Source: Anseongella ginsenosidimutans
Lineage (GTDB): Bacteria; Bacteroidota; Bacteroidia; Sphingobacteriales; Sphingobacteriaceae
DNA length: 64,000 nucleotides
Direction: 5' to 3'
Assembly (NCBI RefSeq): GCF_008033235.1
Contig: NZ_CP042432.1
Span: forward strand, 992,001 to 1,056,000
Below, in pieces: positions 7,897 to 17,860 of this stretch. The notes under the pieces are model-generated. The model saw only the letters and a list, made by a program, of their open reading frames with translations. It did not search any database and was not told the origin of the DNA. The first letter of the stretch is position 1; each line of letters opens with the position of its first letter. The position numbers and the translations under genes were made by a program.

Positions 7897-10320
7897 ATGA
7901 AGACATCATTCAAATTACCGGCATGCCTGATCTTTCTTTGTCTCTTTGCAGCAGTAGATACTGCCGCCCAGGTAGATACGCTCGTTGATCGTTTTTCCGG
8001 CTACCGTGAAAAGAACTTACAGGAAAGGCTCTATGTCCATACCGACCGCTCGTTTTACCTTTCCGGAGAAATTTTATGGTTTAAAATATACGCGGTTGCC
8101 GGGCCGGTGAATTTCCCGGACAGCCTGAGCAAGGTGGCCTACCTGGAAGTGCTGGACCGGGAAAATAACGCGGTCATGCAAGCCAAAGTCGCGCTGAAGG
8201 GCGGCAGCGGCAGCGGTTCTCTTGACATTCCCTTTGGCCTTTCATCCGGGAATTACCGGCTCAGGGCTTATACACGCTGGATGAAGAACTTTTCGCCGGA
8301 ATATTATTTCGAAAAGGAGTTAAGGGTAGTGAATACCACCAGGGCGCTTTCGCCCGCGGAAACCGGGGCACAAGAGGCTCAGCCCTCCTATGACCTGCAG
8401 TTCTTCCCCGAAGGAGGTGACCTGGTGCAAGGGCTCCGGAGCAGGGTGGCCTTTAAGATCACGGACCGGCAGGGAAAGGGTGTGGAATTCAGGGGTATTC
8501 TGATCAACGGCGGCGGAGATACGCTGCTGACATTCCGGCCCCTCAAATACGGCATGGGTAGCTTTTTCTTTACTCCTTTGACCGGCGAAGGCCCTTATAC
8601 GGCATTAGTCCGTACCCACAACGGCGAAGTTCTGAGCCGGCGCCTGCCGGAAGCCCGGGGAAAAGGCTACGTGATGAAGCTGGAGGAAAAGGAAGGAAAG
8701 ATTTCCGTGACGGTAAACGGCAATGACCAGGTTGCGGAGGACGCGCCGGTTTACCTTTTGGCACATACGCGGCAACGCATCCGGGTAGCGGAAATGCAGG
8801 CGTTTCAAAACGGCCGGGCCGCCTTCGGTATCGAAAAAGCTCGCCTTGGAGAAGGTATTTCACATTTTACCCTTTTCAATGCTTCCCTGCAGCCGGTAAG
8901 TGAACGACTCTATTTCAGGCGGCCGGAGAAAGAGCTTTTCTTTGAGCCGGCTGCAGCGGAACGCGAATACGGCCAGCGTGCCAGGGTTAGCCTGGAAATA
9001 AATACCCGGAACGCAGCGGGAAAGGATATCCCCGCCGATATGTCGGTAGCCGTATATCGCCTCGATTCCCTTGAAAAGGAGCCGCAGGCAGATATTTTCA
9101 GCTGGCTATGGCTGTCTTCGGACCTGCAGGGGAAGATCGAAGACCCGGAGTATTACCTGCAAGCGAGGGGGCCTGAGGCGGATGAAGCCCTTGATAACCT
9201 GATGTTAACCCAAGGCTGGCGTCGCTTTAAATGGGAGGATGTTTTGCAGCGCCGGCCTCCCCTTCTGTCGTATGCGCCTGAGTACCAGGGACACATCGTA
9301 ACGGGGAAAGTGACAGATATAAACTCCGGAAAACCAGCGCCGGCAGTTATGACGTATCTTTCCGTTCCGGGTAAACATATCTGCCTGAAATGTTCAAGCA
9401 GCGACGGGCAGGGCCGGGTACAGTTTACCATGCAGGATTTTTACGGACCTGCCGAATTAGTGGTTCAAACGGGCAGGGACAGTACTAAGCTGGTACAGGT
9501 GACGAATCCCTTCTCGGAAGTTTATGCTCCAACGCCCCTGCCTGCATACAGCCCCGGCGGGGACGCTGAAGATGCGCTTAGCCTCCGGCACAAAGCCATG
9601 CATATACAAAGAACGTATTCCGGGCCGGCGCTGCAGCAATTTCTTCCGCCTGCCCGGCGGGATAGTATGCCCTTCTATTACCAGGCGGATAAGGTTTATC
9701 GCCTGGATGACTATGTTCGCTTTACTACCATGGAAGAAGTAATGAGGGAGTACGTACCCGAAGTGATCGTTAGAAAACGCGCCGGGGACTTTCGCTTTAT
9801 GGCAATGAACATACCTGTGTTCCAGCTTTACGGCAATTCCGGCCCCAACGTTTTTTTTCAGGAAGATCCACTGGTATTGCTTGACGGGGTACCTGTGTTC
9901 GATATTAACAGGATCATTTCCTATGACCCGCTCAAAGTTGAAAAGCTGGAGGTTGTGGGCAGCAAGTATTACCTGGGGCCGCTGGCCGCGGAGGGAATCG
10001 TAAGCTATACGACCTATAAAGGTAATCTGGAAGGTTTCCGCCTGGATCCCGGTTCGCTGGTAATGGATTACGAGGGGCTCCAGCTGCAACGCGAGTTTTA
10101 TGCTCCCGCCTATGGAAGCGGCGCTGCGGGAAGCGAAAGACTGCCCGATTTCAGAAGTTTGCTTTTCTGGTCCCCGGACGTGCGAACCGGCAGGCAGGGC
10201 GCTAAAGCGATCTCCTTTTATACTTCCGACATTCCGGGAAATTACCTGGTATTTATCCAGGGCATCACTCCCGGCGGACATGCAGGAAGCGGCTCTTTTC
10301 GTTTCCGCGTAGCAGAATAA
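7897..10320 (+). CDS. Large exported MG2-like / plug-like protein
   Basis: The product has 807 residues with a signal peptide (about 1-25). The mature N-terminus carries the motif LYVHTDRSFYLSGEILWFK, typical of macroglobulin-like MG2 domains in Bacteroidota surface proteins. Several beta-sandwich segments follow, then a carboxypeptidase-regulatory-like stretch (about 465-530, VTGKVTDINSGKPAPAVMTYL). Near residues 640-710 there is a plug-like segment (FFQEDPLVLLDGVPVFDINRI). No beta-barrel follows, so it is not itself a receptor. It is the last gene of the 3204-10320 operon and probably works with the TonB receptor and DUF4249 lipoprotein at the outer membrane. The MG2 plus plug-like architecture is recurrent in the phylum, but its function is undefined. 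Confidence 0.85.
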   Translation: MKTSFKLPACLIFLCLFAAVDTAAQVDTLVDRFSGYREKNLQERLYVHTDRSFYLSGEILWFKIYAVAGPVNFPDSLSKVAYLEVLDRENNAVMQAKVALKGGSGSGSLDIPFGLSSGNYRLRAYTRWMKNFSPEYYFEKELRVVNTTRALSPAETGAQEAQPSYDLQFFPEGGDLVQGLRSRVAFKITDRQGKGVEFRGILINGGGDTLLTFRPLKYGMGSFFFTPLTGEGPYTALVRTHNGEVLSRRLPEARGKGYVMKLEEKEGKISVTVNGNDQVAEDAPVYLLAHTRQRIRVAEMQAFQNGRAAFGIEKARLGEGISHFTLFNASLQPVSERLYFRRPEKELFFEPAAAEREYGQRARVSLEINTRNAAGKDIPADMSVAVYRLDSLEKEPQADIFSWLWLSSDLQGKIEDPEYYLQARGPEADEALDNLMLTQGWRRFKWEDVLQRRPPLLSYAPEYQGHIVTGKVTDINSGKPAPAVMTYLSVPGKHICLKCSSSDGQGRVQFTMQDFYGPAELVVQTGRDSTKLVQVTNPFSEVYAPTPLPAYSPGGDAEDALSLRHKAMHIQRTYSGPALQQFLPPARRDSMPFYYQADKVYRLDDYVRFTTMEEVMREYVPEVIVRKRAGDFRFMAMNIPVFQLYGNSGPNVFFQEDPLVLLDGVPVFDINRIISYDPLKVEKLEVVGSKYYLGPLAAEGIVSYTTYKGNLEGFRLDPGSLVMDYEGLQLQREFYAPAYGSGAAGSERLPDFRSLLFWSPDVRTGRQGAKAISFYTSDIPGNYLVFIQGITPGGHAGSGSFRFRVAE

Positions 10321-10353
10321 AATTTGGCCGCGGGGTACAATTTTTATTTCATG

Positions 10354-10386
10354 TTTGATTTACAATTATTTTTTTATGTAACTTTA
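10354..10386 (+). promoter_or_regulatory. Candidate Bacteroidota promoter of the sigma gene
   Basis: A TTTG element at 10354-10357 and TAACTTTA at 10379-10386 are separated by 21 bases, close to the phylum's -33 TTTG / -7 TAnnTTTG arrangement (one mismatch in the last base). It lies 37 bases upstream of the ECF sigma gene start at 10424. Confidence 0.5.
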
Positions 10387-10423
10387 CGATTACAAGCAGG
10401 ATAAAACCACCAAAACCATAGCG

Positions 10424-11008
10424 ATGCCTACTTCTTCGGGCGGTAAACTTCAAGGAACCCTTTTTGAGGCGGGAAACAGTGCAGCCTGGGAAGAGTTATA
10501 CACTACCTGGTTCAGGAAGCTTTTCAATTATGGAAGGAAGTTCAGCCCGGACGAGGGTCTGATAGAAGATGTGATCCAGGATATTTTTCTGACCTTGTGG
10601 CAGCAGGGCAACCTGCAGGTCCGTTCCCTGGGCAGTTATCTTTTTACTGCTTTCAGGAATAATTTACTCCGGAAGATCAGTATTCACCGGCAGAATGACC
10701 CGGAATCCCTAACCGAAGAATATAACTTCAGCATAGAACTGGCGCCCGACCAGCTGATGATCCGGAATGAGCGGCTGGATGAGAACCGCCGTAAAATATC
10801 CCGCGCACTTGCCGGCTTAACGGCCCGGCAGCGGGAGTTCATCTTCCTCAGGTATTACCAGCAATTAAGCTACGAGGAAATTTCGGCTGTCATGGATATT
10901 TCGGTGAAGGCCGTGTACAAGCTGGCCGCCAGGGCAATTCACCTGCTTCGCCGGGAACTTGAAAGCGAACAGTTCATGCTTATTGCAACCCTTCTTTTTT
11001 CACGCTGA
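10424..11008 (+). CDS. ECF RNA polymerase sigma factor (sigma-70 family)
   Basis: This is a 194-residue extracytoplasmic-function sigma factor. Region 2 spans about 20-90, with the core-binding/promoter-melting stretch around DVIQDIFLTLWQQG and LGSYLFTAFRNNLL. Region 4 spans about 125-180 (LTARQREFIFLRYYQQLSYEEISAVMDISVKAVYKL as the helix-turn-helix segment). It precedes a fecR gene by 89 bases, then SusC and SusD. It should direct polymerase to the downstream susCD genes once the FecR protein releases it in response to receptor occupancy. The ATG at 10424 gives the usual family length. It could also serve the orphan FecR at 2043-3089; that is speculation. Confidence 0.95.
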   Translation: MPTSSGGKLQGTLFEAGNSAAWEELYTTWFRKLFNYGRKFSPDEGLIEDVIQDIFLTLWQQGNLQVRSLGSYLFTAFRNNLLRKISIHRQNDPESLTEEYNFSIELAPDQLMIRNERLDENRRKISRALAGLTARQREFIFLRYYQQLSYEEISAVMDISVKAVYKLAARAIHLLRRELESEQFMLIATLLFSR

Positions 11009-11097
11009 TTTTTTATACTGAAAATTTTTTTTTCGCTCCATGGGGTAAAATTTGCCAGGCCTTACTCTTACCTGTAACAGCACGGTAATCCCGGTAT

Positions 11098-12162
11098 ATG
11101 GAAGCAGGAAAATTCTACGATCAATATACAATAGAAGATTTTATTCTTGACGAGCGTTTCCACGATTGGGTTACGCACGGCCGGGACGATGAGTTTTGGC
11201 AGGCGCAGCTCCGGAATTGTCCTGAAAAAAGTGACATGATCCACGCTGCCCGGGATTTTATCCTGAACCTGAAGATCAGGGAACACCTTCCGGGAAGCTA
11301 TCGCGAGCAAGCCGCCGTGCAACGGTTCAGGGAACTGACCCGGCAAGACGGGAAGGGCATTCCGGGAGAAATGACCCGGATGGAAGATGGGAGAGCGGCA
11401 ACCGCTCCCGCCCGTGCAGGCTTAAAATGGTTGAGAGGAGTTGCGGCTTCGCTGCTGGTCCTTTGCCTGCTGGGAGGCGGAACCTGGATGCTCTTTAAAA
11501 AAAAACCGGTTTTGGTCAAAACGGAGTACGGACAAATGAAACAGGTGAAATTACCTGATAATTCCATTATATACCTGAATGCTAATTCTAACCTCCGGTA
11601 TGAAAAGAGCCTTTTAGGCGGCTTCTCCAGGGAAGTCTGGCTGGAAGGGGAAGCTTTTTTCGAGGTTGAAAAACAGGAGAACGGATCCGGCGGATACCGG
11701 AATTTCCTGGTTCATACCCAGGGCCTGGCCGTGGAGGTGCTTGGTACATCCTTTAATGTCAGGGACCGGCATGCGGTCAGCAGCGTAACCCTCCAAAGCG
11801 GGAAAGTAGAGGTAAATATGGACGAGGGCAGGAAAGTAATGCTGGAGCCGGGAGAACGCGTAGAGATTAGCCGGAAAGCCAAAAGCGTCATAAAGAATAA
11901 GGTGAAACCGGAGCGGTACACCTCCTGGAAAAATCTTCGCTATACGTTTGATCAGACCCCGGTGAGCGAACTTGTGCAAATCATCAATGATAATTACGGG
12001 CTGCAGGTGCTGATAACCGATAAAAAAATAGCCGGCAGCAAGCTGTCGGGCGTACTGGAAGCAAATAACCTCCAGACCTTTGTGAACGCCTTATCTTTTG
12101 TTTTGAACATAACAATCAGGAAAGAGGGAAATCAATTGATTTTTGAACCTAAACAAGAATAA
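11098..12162 (+). CDS. FecR family anti-sigma factor
   Basis: This is a 354-residue inner-membrane anti-sigma factor. The N-terminal cytoplasmic domain (about 1-115) binds the sigma factor. A single membrane helix follows (about 118-139, GVAASLLVLCLLGGGTWMLF). Then come the FecR domain with LPDNSIIYLNANSNLRYEK and VWLEGEAFFEVEK, and a C-terminal DUF4974/STN-like domain (about 275-350). It is placed between the ECF sigma gene and an STN-type SusC gene, the standard order of a trans-envelope signalling operon. Its stop codon is one base from the SusC ATG at 12164, so the two are probably translationally coupled. Confidence 0.95.
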   Translation: MEAGKFYDQYTIEDFILDERFHDWVTHGRDDEFWQAQLRNCPEKSDMIHAARDFILNLKIREHLPGSYREQAAVQRFRELTRQDGKGIPGEMTRMEDGRAATAPARAGLKWLRGVAASLLVLCLLGGGTWMLFKKKPVLVKTEYGQMKQVKLPDNSIIYLNANSNLRYEKSLLGGFSREVWLEGEAFFEVEKQENGSGGYRNFLVHTQGLAVEVLGTSFNVRDRHAVSSVTLQSGKVEVNMDEGRKVMLEPGERVEISRKAKSVIKNKVKPERYTSWKNLRYTFDQTPVSELVQIINDNYGLQVLITDKKIAGSKLSGVLEANNLQTFVNALSFVLNITIRKEGNQLIFEPKQE

Positions 12163-12163
12163 C

Positions 12164-15100
12164 ATGAGAAAAAGAGGTGGTATTGCCAGAATTATACTGG
12201 GCGCATGCTGCATGATAGGAGGTATGGCCTTGTGTTCTGCTACGGGAGCGCAGGACTACGTTTTTTCGTCGGTGAGGCCGGCTACGGAAAAAACAGTTAG
12301 CGGGAATCGCCAGCTATCCCTGCGTAAGTTCCTGTCGGCTTTCGAGGATGATTATGCAATGAAATTTGTCTGCAAGTCCGAACTGCTGCGTATGGAGATC
12401 TCGGCAGATGGAAATAAGCAGTTTAAAAGCCAGGCGGAAGCGGAAAAATACTTGCTGGAAAGGCTGGTAAATTACAGGTTTACGATCAAAAAGCTAGCCG
12501 ACCGCCAGTATGCGATCAGCCGGGCCAGGTCCAGGATCACCGGCATAAGCGGAGGCCTTACCGCTTCCATGTCCGGGGCCGGATTCAGGGAGTATGTTCC
12601 TGAGAGACCGTTACAAAATACGGTGAACGGTACGGTCACAGATACCGCCGGCCTGCCTCTTCCGGGGGTAACCGTACTGGTAAAGAGTACCACTATTGGT
12701 ACCTCCACCGGCGGAAATGGCGAGTTTACGATCCAGGCCGGAGAAAACGACGTGCTTGTTTTCAGCATGGTCGGTTTTGCCACCCAGGAGGTCCCCGTCA
12801 CTCTCGGAGAGCCCATGAATATCCAGTTGCGGCAGGACGCCCAACAGCTGGACCAGGTAGTGGTAGTCGGTTACGGCACCCAGAAAAAAGCGGTGGTGTC
12901 CGGAGCGGTGGCCACGGTAGACGGGGATGAACTCACTAAATCACCCACGGTAAACCTTACCAATACCCTGGCCGGACGCCTCCCGGGAGTAACGGCCATG
13001 CAGGCGAGCGGAGAACCGGGTTATGATAATTCCAGCATCAGGATCCGCGGCGTGAATTCCCTGGGTAACAGCGATGCGCTCATCGTTATTGACGGAGTTC
13101 CCAACCGTGCCGGCGGGCTGGCGCGGATCAATCCTGCCGATGTGGAAAGTATATCCGTCCTCAAAGACGCATCCGCAGCCATTTACGGTTCAAGGGCGGC
13201 AAATGGAGTTATTTTGGTGACCACCAAACGAGGCCAGACCGGGAAGCCCCAGTTGAGCTATGACTTCAGCTACGGGCTGCAGCAGCCTACCCGCGTACCG
13301 GAAATGTCGGACGCACCGGAATATGCCACCATCCGGAATGAGCTGCAGATATTTGATAATCTGCCTTCAGACGAATGGCAGGCGGCTTGGAACGCCTTTA
13401 ACGCCGGGGAAGTGTACCAGCGTAACAATGGCGGCGAGCTGGGAGCCATCTATTCTCCAGAGGAACTCCAGAAATTTCGCGATGGATCGGACCCGCTCCG
13501 TTATCCCAATACAGACTGGTTTGCTACCACTTTGAAAGATTGGTCTCCCCAGCAGCAACATAACCTGCAGATAAGCGGAGGAACCGAAAACGTGAAATAC
13601 CTGGCTTCTCTTGGCTATCAGAACCAGGACGGATATTACCGGGAATCCGCCACCGGCTATAAGCAATACGACCTTCGTTTAAACCTGGATGCGAAGATCA
13701 ATGATTACATCAGCGCCCGGCTGGGCATTACCGCCCGGGAAGAATTCCGGCACTTTCCAACGCTTGGGGCAGGCGCTATTTTTCGGATGATCATGCGGGG
13801 CAAGCCAACGGAAATGGAAGTATGGCCTAACGGCCTGCCGGGTCCGGATATCGAATTCGGCCAAAACCCCTACGTGATTACCACCGATCTTACCGGGTAT
13901 GACCGTGACAAAAGAGATTATTTTCAAACAAACGGCCAGGTGGATATCACCATTCCCGGAGTGGAAGGCCTGAAGATCACCGGCCAGGCGGCCATTGACA
14001 AGTTCTCGGGCCGCCGTAAGCGCTGGGAAAAGCCCTGGACGCTTTATTATTGGGACGGAACTTCCTTTGAGGAAGACGGGGTCACGCCGGCCTTACGAGG
14101 CGAAGTACGTTCGCCATTTACCGATCCCCGGCTGCAGGAGTGGGCGGCAAGCGAGTTGGCTGTGAACCTGACGGGTATGGTCAATTACGACCGGGTATTC
14201 GGAGGCCACACCCTAAACTTGCTCGCCGGCGTTCAACGCGAGGAAGTGGAGCATGATAATTTCTGGGCATTCCGGCGGTATTTTATTTCCGGTTTGATAG
14301 ATCAGCTGTCGGTAGGCGGCACGGAAGAGCAGAATATAGGCGTTGGCGATGGCGATCCTTATTCCCTGTTCCAGCGAGCGCGCCTCAGCTATTTCGGAAG
14401 AGTGGGATATAATTACAAGGAAAAGTATCTTGCTGAATTCCTTTGGCGGGTGGATGGGTCTTATATTTTCCCGCCCGAGAATCGTTTCGGGTTTTTCCCG
14501 GGAATTACCCTGGGCTGGCGGATCTCGGAAGAGCCTTTCTGGAAAGATAACATTAGTTTCGTCAACAACCTGAAAATAAGAGGTTCCTGGGGACAAATGG
14601 GAGCGGAAGCTTATCTGCCCGATATTAACAACTTAGGCTCTGCCGGCACACTGGCCCAATATCAATACCTTGCCAGCATGGGCTACGGATCGTATATTAT
14701 TGCCGACCAGGTTACCCAATCCCTCTCTGAAAGTAATGTGCCCAACCTGAACTTTGGCTGGGAAGTAGCCAATAATATGAATATCGGTTTGGAAGCCGCT
14801 TTTTTGGATCATAAGTTAAACCTGGAATTCGAGTATTTCAATAATAAGCGAACCCAAATCCTTATTACGCGGGGCGGGTCCATTCCCGGCAGCAGCGGCA
14901 TTGTGAATAAGCTGCCCCCGGTGAACCTGGGTGAAGTTACCAATAAGGGCTGGGAATACCAGGTTGGCTATGGAGATCAGAAAGGTGATTTCAGCTATAA
15001 TGTAAGCGTGAACGGAGGTTATGCAAAAAGCGAGATTGTTTTCTGGGATGAAACTCCGGGTGCGCCGGAATGGCAGCAGACCACCGGAAGCCCCATAGGC

Positions 15101-15760
15101 GCCTTCCTGCTATACCAGTACGATGGGGTATTCAGGGACCAGGCGGCTATCGATGCTAATACCATTGACTACAGCGCTATTTCGGGAACGCTTCAGCCTG
15201 GTGACATGAAATTCAAGGACGTGAATAATGACGGAAAAATTGACGGTGATGATCAGGTGCGAATGGACCAGACGGATGTCCCTACCTTCAGCGGCGGCCT
15301 GAATATCAACCTGCGATTCAGGAACTTCGACCTCTCTGTCTTGTTCCAGGGAGCGGCAGGCGCTTTGCAATTCGTTGGCTTGACCGAATCAGGGGATATC
15401 GGCAATTATTTGAAATGGTCTTATGACCACCGCTGGACCATAGATAATCCCAGTAGTGTTGATCCACGCCTGGCCAACCGTGGGAATACCTACTACACCA
15501 ATTTCTCCATTGCCGGCGAAAACACATACTGGGCCCGGAAAAACGATTACCTGCGGCTCAAGAACCTGGAAATTGGCTATACCCTGCCAGCGACCCTTAC
15601 CGAACGCTGGAGCATCAGCAATCTCAGGGTCTATATCAGCGGACTGAACCTGGCAACCTGGGATGAAATAGAGGTTTGGGATCCGGAATCCACCAATAAC
15701 AGCGGACAATATTATCCGCAGGCCCGGGTTATTAACGCAGGCATAAACGTAGCATTTTAA
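12164..15760 (+). CDS. SusC/RagA-type TonB-dependent receptor with STN domain
   Basis: This is a 1198-residue outer-membrane transporter. Domains in order: signal peptide (about 1-30), STN domain (about 45-120), carboxypeptidase-regulatory-like domain (about 145-225, VNGTVTDTAGLPLPGVTVL), SusC signature QVVVVGYGTQKK, plug (about 235-350) and a long beta-barrel ending in INAGINVAF. The STN domain should contact the DUF4974 part of the upstream FecR protein. A TTG at 12143 could extend the frame by 7 residues but would overlap fecR. The ATG at 12164, directly after the fecR stop, is preferred. The SusD gene follows 15 bases later. The transported substrate is not evident; no glycosidase is linked within this operon. 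Confidence 0.95.
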   Translation: MRKRGGIARIILGACCMIGGMALCSATGAQDYVFSSVRPATEKTVSGNRQLSLRKFLSAFEDDYAMKFVCKSELLRMEISADGNKQFKSQAEAEKYLLERLVNYRFTIKKLADRQYAISRARSRITGISGGLTASMSGAGFREYVPERPLQNTVNGTVTDTAGLPLPGVTVLVKSTTIGTSTGGNGEFTIQAGENDVLVFSMVGFATQEVPVTLGEPMNIQLRQDAQQLDQVVVVGYGTQKKAVVSGAVATVDGDELTKSPTVNLTNTLAGRLPGVTAMQASGEPGYDNSSIRIRGVNSLGNSDALIVIDGVPNRAGGLARINPADVESISVLKDASAAIYGSRAANGVILVTTKRGQTGKPQLSYDFSYGLQQPTRVPEMSDAPEYATIRNELQIFDNLPSDEWQAAWNAFNAGEVYQRNNGGELGAIYSPEELQKFRDGSDPLRYPNTDWFATTLKDWSPQQQHNLQISGGTENVKYLASLGYQNQDGYYRESATGYKQYDLRLNLDAKINDYISARLGITAREEFRHFPTLGAGAIFRMIMRGKPTEMEVWPNGLPGPDIEFGQNPYVITTDLTGYDRDKRDYFQTNGQVDITIPGVEGLKITGQAAIDKFSGRRKRWEKPWTLYYWDGTSFEEDGVTPALRGEVRSPFTDPRLQEWAASELAVNLTGMVNYDRVFGGHTLNLLAGVQREEVEHDNFWAFRRYFISGLIDQLSVGGTEEQNIGVGDGDPYSLFQRARLSYFGRVGYNYKEKYLAEFLWRVDGSYIFPPENRFGFFPGITLGWRISEEPFWKDNISFVNNLKIRGSWGQMGAEAYLPDINNLGSAGTLAQYQYLASMGYGSYIIADQVTQSLSESNVPNLNFGWEVANNMNIGLEAAFLDHKLNLEFEYFNNKRTQILITRGGSIPGSSGIVNKLPPVNLGEVTNKGWEYQVGYGDQKGDFSYNVSVNGGYAKSEIVFWDETPGAPEWQQTTGSPIGAFLLYQYDGVFRDQAAIDANTIDYSAISGTLQPGDMKFKDVNNDGKIDGDDQVRMDQTDVPTFSGGLNINLRFRNFDLSVLFQGAAGALQFVGLTESGDIGNYLKWSYDHRWTIDNPSSVDPRLANRGNTYYTNFSIAGENTYWARKNDYLRLKNLEIGYTLPATLTERWSISNLRVYISGLNLATWDEIEVWDPESTNNSGQYYPQARVINAGINVAF

Positions 15761-15775
15761 GATTAGCACCTAATC

Positions 15776-17674
15776 ATGATAAAGATGAATCGTTCAATAA
15801 AAAATATGCTGTTGATTGCAGGGATCGCAGGACTGCTGACATCCTGCAGCAATGACTTTCTTGACCGTGAACCCCTTGACCAGATATCCGGGGACCAGGT
15901 ATGGCAGGACGGGCCCGCCGCGGAAGCCTTTGTAACCGAGATCTACAACGGGCTTGAAAGCGGCGGCTTTTTCGAGCAGATGCTGGCTTCGCTTTCGGAT
16001 GAGGCGGTTTTTACGCATGCGGGCCGTAATATCAACATCGTGAATCAGGGCGACCTGAGTCCTTCCAACCTTGGCTGGGTGGACGGCACATATGCCTGGA
16101 ACAATATGTATACCCGGATCAGGGCCTGTAATATGGTAATCGACAATTTAAGTTCTCCTGATCTGAATACGATTACCGACGAAGAGCTGAAATCGCGTTT
16201 GCTGGGAGAAGCTTATTTCCTGCGGGGCTATTATTATCACCAGTTGCTTCGTTATCATGGCAGCGTCCCGCTGATCACAAAGGTATATGGCCTTGACGAA
16301 GATTATTCAGCAGCGCGGAATACCTTTGAGGAATGTGTGAATTTTATAGTGGATGACTGCGATAGCGCAGCGATAAGGCTTGAAGGCAAGAGCATGGACA
16401 AAGGCCGGGCTACCGCCGTTGCTGCAATGGCCCTGAAATCCCGAATTTTACTATATGCCGCCAGCGATTTGCACGATATTGCCGTAGCCAGCACAAAATC
16501 TGACCTGATAGCCCAATACGGCAATCCCGAGTTCCTGGGCTATACCAGTGGAGACCGGACAGCCCGCTGGACTGCCGCCCGCGATGCCGCAAAGGCGGTG
16601 ATGGATGCCGCCGGCGGAGGATATAAATTAGGCCTGACAAGTCCCGTTTCTCCCGAAGAGGGCACAGACAATTATATTTCTATTTCCATGGGCGGAGAGA
16701 GCGGCGCTGAAAATGCCGACCCCGCCGCCGCCGTAGAATTATTATTTGCCCGTTATTTTAGTGTTGACAAGGACGAACAGGGCACCCATGTGGGTCGGAA
16801 CAACGGTCCTAACGGATATCATAACTGGGCCGGGAACACGCCTTTGGGCCTGCTGGTAGATGATTATGAAATGGCGGACGGGACTCCTTTCAGCTGGGCG
16901 AATCCGGAACATGAGGCAGATCCGTATGATAACCGCGATCCTCGTTTCTATGCAACCATCCTATACGACGGCGCCCCCTGGAAACCGCGCGATCTTGTTT
17001 CGGGTGATGTGGATCCGGCCAACGAAATTCAAACCGGCAGTTACGATATAATCGGCCCCAACGGGAAGACCACACATTGGGGCCTGGATACACGCTTCAG
17101 TTCCATTGAGGACTGGAACGGAAGCCGTACCGGGTATTATATGAGAAAGTTCATCGACCCTGATCCGGCTATTATCGACGCCAGCGACAGGCAGGTGATC
17201 CCCTGGCCATTCTTCCGCTATACGGAAGCGGTTTTCAACTATGTGGAAGCTTGTATCGAACTCAACCAGCTAAGCGAAGCCATCCTCTGGCTGAACCGCA
17301 TTCGCTTCCGTTCAGGAATGCCCGCTATCACGGAAACCGGCCAGGCGGAATTAAGGGACCGTTACCGCCACGAGAGACGAATAGAAATGGCGTATGAGGA
17401 ACAACGTTACCACGACACCCGGCGCTGGATGATCGCCGAGGAAACACTCGGCCGGGACATGACATATATCACTATAACCGGTAAGTTTAAGCCGGGACAG
17501 CAAATGTCGGCCCCCTACCACCACGACGAAACGGTTTACGACTATACCTATACGCCGGTGGTTAACACGGACTTCGAAAACCGGACGTGGGTAGACAAAA
17601 TGTACTTCCGTCCCTTTAGCCGGGATGAAGTAAACCGAAACAGCGCCCTTGTGCAGAATCCGGGATATGAATAA
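15776..17674 (+). CDS. SusD/RagB family substrate-binding lipoprotein
   Basis: This is a 632-residue surface lipoprotein that caps the SusC receptor and binds the incoming substrate. The lipobox is LLTSC (Cys about residue 24), followed by the family hallmark SNDFLDREPLDQIS. TPR-like helical regions include LLGEAYFLRGYYYHQLLRYHG (about 140-165). The C-terminal RagB/SusD region has LNRIRFRSGMP and RYRHERRIEMAYEEQRYHD followed by RRW, all family-typical. It is the last gene of the sigma-fecR-susC-susD operon. ATG codons at 15776 and 15785 are both possible; the difference does not affect the lipobox. Confidence 0.95.
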   Translation: MIKMNRSIKNMLLIAGIAGLLTSCSNDFLDREPLDQISGDQVWQDGPAAEAFVTEIYNGLESGGFFEQMLASLSDEAVFTHAGRNINIVNQGDLSPSNLGWVDGTYAWNNMYTRIRACNMVIDNLSSPDLNTITDEELKSRLLGEAYFLRGYYYHQLLRYHGSVPLITKVYGLDEDYSAARNTFEECVNFIVDDCDSAAIRLEGKSMDKGRATAVAAMALKSRILLYAASDLHDIAVASTKSDLIAQYGNPEFLGYTSGDRTARWTAARDAAKAVMDAAGGGYKLGLTSPVSPEEGTDNYISISMGGESGAENADPAAAVELLFARYFSVDKDEQGTHVGRNNGPNGYHNWAGNTPLGLLVDDYEMADGTPFSWANPEHEADPYDNRDPRFYATILYDGAPWKPRDLVSGDVDPANEIQTGSYDIIGPNGKTTHWGLDTRFSSIEDWNGSRTGYYMRKFIDPDPAIIDASDRQVIPWPFFRYTEAVFNYVEACIELNQLSEAILWLNRIRFRSGMPAITETGQAELRDRYRHERRIEMAYEEQRYHDTRRWMIAEETLGRDMTYITITGKFKPGQQMSAPYHHDETVYDYTYTPVVNTDFENRTWVDKMYFRPFSRDEVNRNSALVQNPGYE

Positions 17675-17723
17675 CTAACGTCGTGTTCTCCATGCAGTAC
17701 AGTATGGCGGACATAACACCAGG

Positions 17724-17819
17724 GTGACCGAAAAGGACATCCCCTTTGATTTACTGGAAGCGGCTTTTCCGAAAGGGGGCCGCTTCCGCATTATGTGGCG
17801 TGGATGGCGAATAACGTGA
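17724..17819 (+). other. Possible tiny ORF or gene remnant
   Basis: A GTG-initiated 31-codon frame encodes VTEKDIPFDLLEAAFPKGG followed by a basic aromatic tail. Its composition looks protein-like rather than random. Upstream the frame has no support and no ribosome-binding site is obvious. It may be a decayed 3' end of a lost gene or chance. It overlaps the hairpin at 17756-17787. Confidence 0.2.
17756..17787. terminator. Hairpin downstream of susD, terminator-like without U-tract
   Basis: The arms GGAAGCGGC (17756-17764) and GCCGCTTCC (17779-17787) are a perfect 9-bp inverted repeat with a 14-base loop. It lies 82 bases after the susD stop and before the convergent coiled-coil gene. No U-run follows on either strand, so it may act as a processing or stabilising structure rather than an intrinsic terminator. 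Confidence 0.4.
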
Positions 17820-17860
17820 TAATGGGGAAATATTTCTTGTCTTCCTACCCGATTATCCTC

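Noticed and set aside
12143..12163. TTG start seven codons upstream of the STN-type SusC gene
   Set aside because: It lies inside fecR, adds a non-signal leader, and the ATG at 12164 directly after the fecR stop is the natural coupled start.
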